A stretch of DNA of 7,648 nucleotides from Mariprofundaceae bacterium (lineage in GTDB: Bacteria; Pseudomonadota; Zetaproteobacteria; Mariprofundales; Mariprofundaceae): NCBI GenBank assembly GCA_015488125.1, contig WFOJ01000039.1:1-7648 (forward strand), given 5' to 3'. Within the stretch, counting starts at the first letter, position 1. Each line of letters opens with the position of its first letter. Both the position numbers and the translations under genes were made by a program. The notes under the pieces are model-generated. The model ran no database searches, had not been told where the DNA came from, and was given only the letters and a program-made list of their open reading frames with translations. Shown in pieces: positions 5,371 to 7,648 of this stretch.

Positions 5371-7373
5371 GTGAACACCGCCAGCAACAGCAAAATGGTG
5401 GCAAACGTCCAGCCCAGCCAGGCATGAATACTGCTCTGGTGCGCCTGATGCAGATGGCGTGCCAGCTTAAGGGTCAGTGCGCCCAGCGGCTGATACAGCC
5501 ATTTCACTGCCGGATCGCCGACATGCACGGCATGGCGGACATGACGGGTCAGCAGAGCATGTACCGGACGCTCTGTATGCACATGTTCATCAGCTTGCAG
5601 CACACCCTGAAAAATACGCCGCAGTGGCTGGGAAAAACTGGTGGCGTTGTATTGCATGCGGGCATGCACATGGGGATTGCCGCAGCTCCACATCGGCCCC
5701 TTGCGGATGCGTCCGCCAGCAGGATGCAGCCACCACCAGGCCAGGCCGCCCAACAGCAGCATGCCTGCCAGCGCCAGTGGCGCAGAATATGAGGCATGGC
5801 TGGCATCAATCGGCGCCAGCCACAGCCAGCCCTGACCATGTACGGCATCAGCCAGCGAGATATGCAATAAAGCCACCGGCACAGCATCCAGCAAGGGAAT
5901 AAAAACCACCGGCAACAGCCCCAGCAGTGCGCAAAAGATCGCCGGAATGATCATCCCCAGTTTCATCCAGGCATCGACTTCATGCGCGTTGGCCGCCGCT
6001 TCACTGCGCGCATGCCCGAGAAAAACCACGCCAAACACCTTGACGAAGCAGGTCGCCGCCAGCGCCCCGGCCAGTGCCAGCATGGCGGCTGAAAAAGGCA
6101 CAATGGCAGTGAGCATGGCACCGCCCAATTGGGGTGCCATCAACGCCGTCTGAAAAGTCAGCCATTCCGAAACAAAACCGTTAAAGGGCGGTAGCGCCGA
6201 AATGGAAATACAGGCCACAAGGAAGCAGGCAGCCGTCACCGGCATGCGATGGATCAATGCGCCCATGCTTTCCATATCGCGGCTGCCTGTGCTGTGCAAT
6301 ACCGCTCCTGCCCCCATGAACAACAGCCCCTTGAATTGAGCATGATTGATGGTGTGGTAGAGCGCTGCGATCAGTCCCAGCGCTGCCAGCAGCGGATGGG
6401 CAAAAGCCGCCAGTAACATGGCCAGCCCCAGACCAATCAGGATAATGCCGATATTTTCAATGGAGTGGTAGGCCAGCAGCCGTTTAAGGTTGTGTTGTTG
6501 CAGGGCAAACAGCACCCCGGATACGGCAGAAGACGAGCCTGCGGCAAGCACCAGCGCGCCCCACCACCATTGGAAATCACCGCTTCCCAACAGATCCCAG
6601 ATGACGCGAATAAAGCCGAACACAGCCACCTTGAGCATAATGCCGCTCATCAGCGCCGATGCATTGGACGGTGCCACCGGATGCGCATCCGGCAACCAGC
6701 CATGCATGGGCATCACCCCCGCCTTGGTGCCAAAGCCAAAGGCAGCCAGCAAAAAGGCCACCGACGCCCACAGCGGTGAGAGTTCCGCCGAACGCATGGC
6801 GGCAAAGGTGAACGCGCCGCCTGCCGCATAAAGCACGGCAAAGCTGCCCAGAATCAGCAAGCCAGCGAGATGTGCCATCAGCAGATAAATAAAGCCTGCC
6901 TTGCGATTTTCAGCACGGGTATGCTCGAAGGTGACAAGAAACCAGGAAGAAACGCTCATCAGCTCCCAGAACAGCATGAAACTGAAGGCATCATCGGCGA
7001 TCACCACACCCAGCATGCCCAGCACAAACAAGGGTAAAAAGATCATCAGCACGCCGATGCGCGGTTCATGGCGCAAATAGCCTTGTGAATAGATCGCCAC
7101 AGGCGCGGTCAGCGAGCCAATCACCAGCAGGAAGAATGCGCCCAGGGCATCCACTCGCACATGCATCGGCAGCCACGGCAGACCCAATGGCAAGGTGGTC
7201 GCCACATCCGGCTGCACCAGCCCCAGCACCCCGGCAGCCATGGCCAGCACGCCGCTTGAAAATAACATCATGCACATCAGTGCGCGCCGTAGTGACTGCG
7301 GCGTGAGCGGCATCAATACGGAAGGGAGAAGGGCAGCCGCACAGGCGGCCAGTGCCAGCGTCATACTGTTCAT
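5367..7373 (-). CDS. hyfB: Antiporter-like membrane subunit HyfB (NuoL/HycC type)
   Basis: This 668-residue multi-pass membrane protein matches HyfB/HycC in length (about 672 in E. coli HyfB). The conserved antiporter core is complete: MLFWELMSVSSWFL (133-146, Glu137), FGTKAGVMPMHGWLPDAHP (214-232, Lys217), SGIMLKVAVFGFIRV (243-257, Lys248), LKRLLAYHSIENIG (296-309, Lys297), INHAQFKGLLFMGAG (342-356, Lys348), FVSEWL (400-405) and FVKVFGVVFLG (443-453, Lys445). The C-terminus carries RMQYNATSFSQPLRRIF (572-588), typical of HyfB/HycC, then a hydrophilic histidine-rich stretch and a final membrane helix (651-667). It is probably the distal ion-pumping subunit. The ATG at 7373 overlaps the stop of the upstream cupin gene as ATGA and has no clear ribosome binding site, so translation likely depends on coupling. 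Confidence 0.94.
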   Translation of the reverse strand: MNSMTLALAACAAALLPSVLMPLTPQSLRRALMCMMLFSSGVLAMAAGVLGLVQPDVATTLPLGLPWLPMHVRVDALGAFFLLVIGSLTAPVAIYSQGYLRHEPRIGVLMIFLPLFVLGMLGVVIADDAFSFMLFWELMSVSSWFLVTFEHTRAENRKAGFIYLLMAHLAGLLILGSFAVLYAAGGAFTFAAMRSAELSPLWASVAFLLAAFGFGTKAGVMPMHGWLPDAHPVAPSNASALMSGIMLKVAVFGFIRVIWDLLGSGDFQWWWGALVLAAGSSSAVSGVLFALQQHNLKRLLAYHSIENIGIILIGLGLAMLLAAFAHPLLAALGLIAALYHTINHAQFKGLLFMGAGAVLHSTGSRDMESMGALIHRMPVTAACFLVACISISALPPFNGFVSEWLTFQTALMAPQLGGAMLTAIVPFSAAMLALAGALAATCFVKVFGVVFLGHARSEAAANAHEVDAWMKLGMIIPAIFCALLGLLPVVFIPLLDAVPVALLHISLADAVHGQGWLWLAPIDASHASYSAPLALAGMLLLGGLAWWWLHPAGGRIRKGPMWSCGNPHVHARMQYNATSFSQPLRRIFQGVLQADEHVHTERPVHALLTRHVRHAVHVGDPAVKWLYQPLGALTLKLARHLHQAHQSSIHAWLGWTFATILLLLAVFT

Positions 7374-7648
7374 CGGGAGCGCACCATCAGTAATTCGCAG
7401 CCTTGCGTTGATTCGTTATGCCAGTTATGCGGCTTGCGCGCATCAAAATACACCGATTGCGTTTCCCGCAGTAACTGCCGCTTGCCATCATAGTCCAGCA
7501 CCACCTCGCCGCGCCGTACCCAGACAAACACGCGCACGCTCTGAATGCCGTAACTTTCTTCATCAAACGAGCCGCCCGGCTCTAATTGCAACAACATCGG
7601 TTCAAAGCCCGCTGGCCGCTGCGTTGCCGTCAGCGGCACAAAACGCCC
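7370..7648 (-). CDS. Cupin-domain protein, probably the C-terminus of an XRE-cupin regulator (partial)
   Basis: The reading frame is open to the right edge of the window, so only the last 92 codons are seen (it begins GRFVPLTATQ). A GTG at 7639 could be read as a start, but the sequence before it still fits the family and it has no convincing ribosome binding site, so the true start lies outside. The visible part is a cupin beta-barrel: VRRGEVVLDYDGK, then QSVYFDARKPHNWHNES, with the typical 'YFDA..PH...N' ending. Regulators of about 180-200 residues combine an N-terminal XRE helix-turn-helix with this ligand-sensing C-terminus; the DNA-binding part is not visible, so a stand-alone cupin is possible. 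The stop codon overlaps the hyfB start (ATGA), which places it in the same transcript and suggests it controls the operon and itself. Confidence 0.75.
   Translation of the reverse strand, partial: GRFVPLTATQRPAGFEPMLLQLEPGGSFDEESYGIQSVRVFVWVRRGEVVLDYDGKRQLLRETQSVYFDARKPHNWHNESTQGCELLMVRSR

Noticed and set aside
157..7373. The operon as respiratory complex I or as a functional formate hydrogenlyase
   Set aside because: The gene set lacks nuoE/F/G/I/J, the C-D fusion and HyfB/C/E/F types are Hyf-like, and the NiFe ligands, ferredoxin subunits and formate dehydrogenase of a hydrogenlyase are absent.
7370..7639. Cupin protein as a complete 89-residue gene starting with GTG at 7639
   Set aside because: The frame stays open to the window edge and the preceding residues still fit the family, so the GTG is more likely an internal valine codon.

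Overview
The window holds one minus-strand operon and, beyond its 3' end, a tRNA gene on the same strand. Read in the direction of transcription (right to left) the order is: the end of a cupin-domain regulator-like protein (cut by the right edge), hyfB, hyfC, hyfE, hyfF, hyfG, hyfI, then tRNA-Leu(UAA). The DNA is moderately GC-rich, densely coding and typical of a proteobacterial chromosome. A beta- or gammaproteobacterium fits the tRNA sequence (encoded CCA, long variable arm) and the Hyf-type gene order, but genus cannot be settled from this sequence. No stretch above 70 bases lacks a gene, and there are no insertion sequences or CRISPR repeats.

The six operon genes encode a membrane complex of the family that links respiratory complex I to group 4 membrane-bound [NiFe] hydrogenases. 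HyfB and HyfF are antiporter-like subunits (NuoL/M/N family), HyfC is the NuoH-like anchor, HyfE is the small NuoK-related membrane subunit, HyfG is a fused NuoC-NuoD-type large subunit, and HyfI is the NuoB-like iron-sulfur subunit. Five junctions, including the one between the regulator-like gene and hyfB, are 4-base ATGA or GTGA overlaps. Only hyfI is separated, by 9 bases, with its own ribosome binding site. Everything therefore looks co-transcribed and translationally coupled, and the promoter must lie to the right of the window.

The main observation is that the complex is not a hydrogenase by sequence. HyfG lacks three of the four cysteines that bind the NiFe centre: the first pair is Ser238/Ser241 and the third is Ser524, with only Cys527 kept. 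It also has Gly239 where complex I carries its quinone-binding tyrosine. HyfI keeps the four cysteines expected for one [4Fe-4S] cluster, and the membrane subunits keep most of the charged residues tied to ion translocation. The operon has no ferredoxin-like subunit (hyfA, hyfH), no third antiporter-like subunit (hyfD), no maturation protease and no formate dehydrogenase. This matches the published idea of 'energy-converting hydrogenase related' (Ehr) complexes, whose electron donor, acceptor and function are poorly defined. The window shows a particularly stripped six-subunit version under a probable cupin-type regulator.
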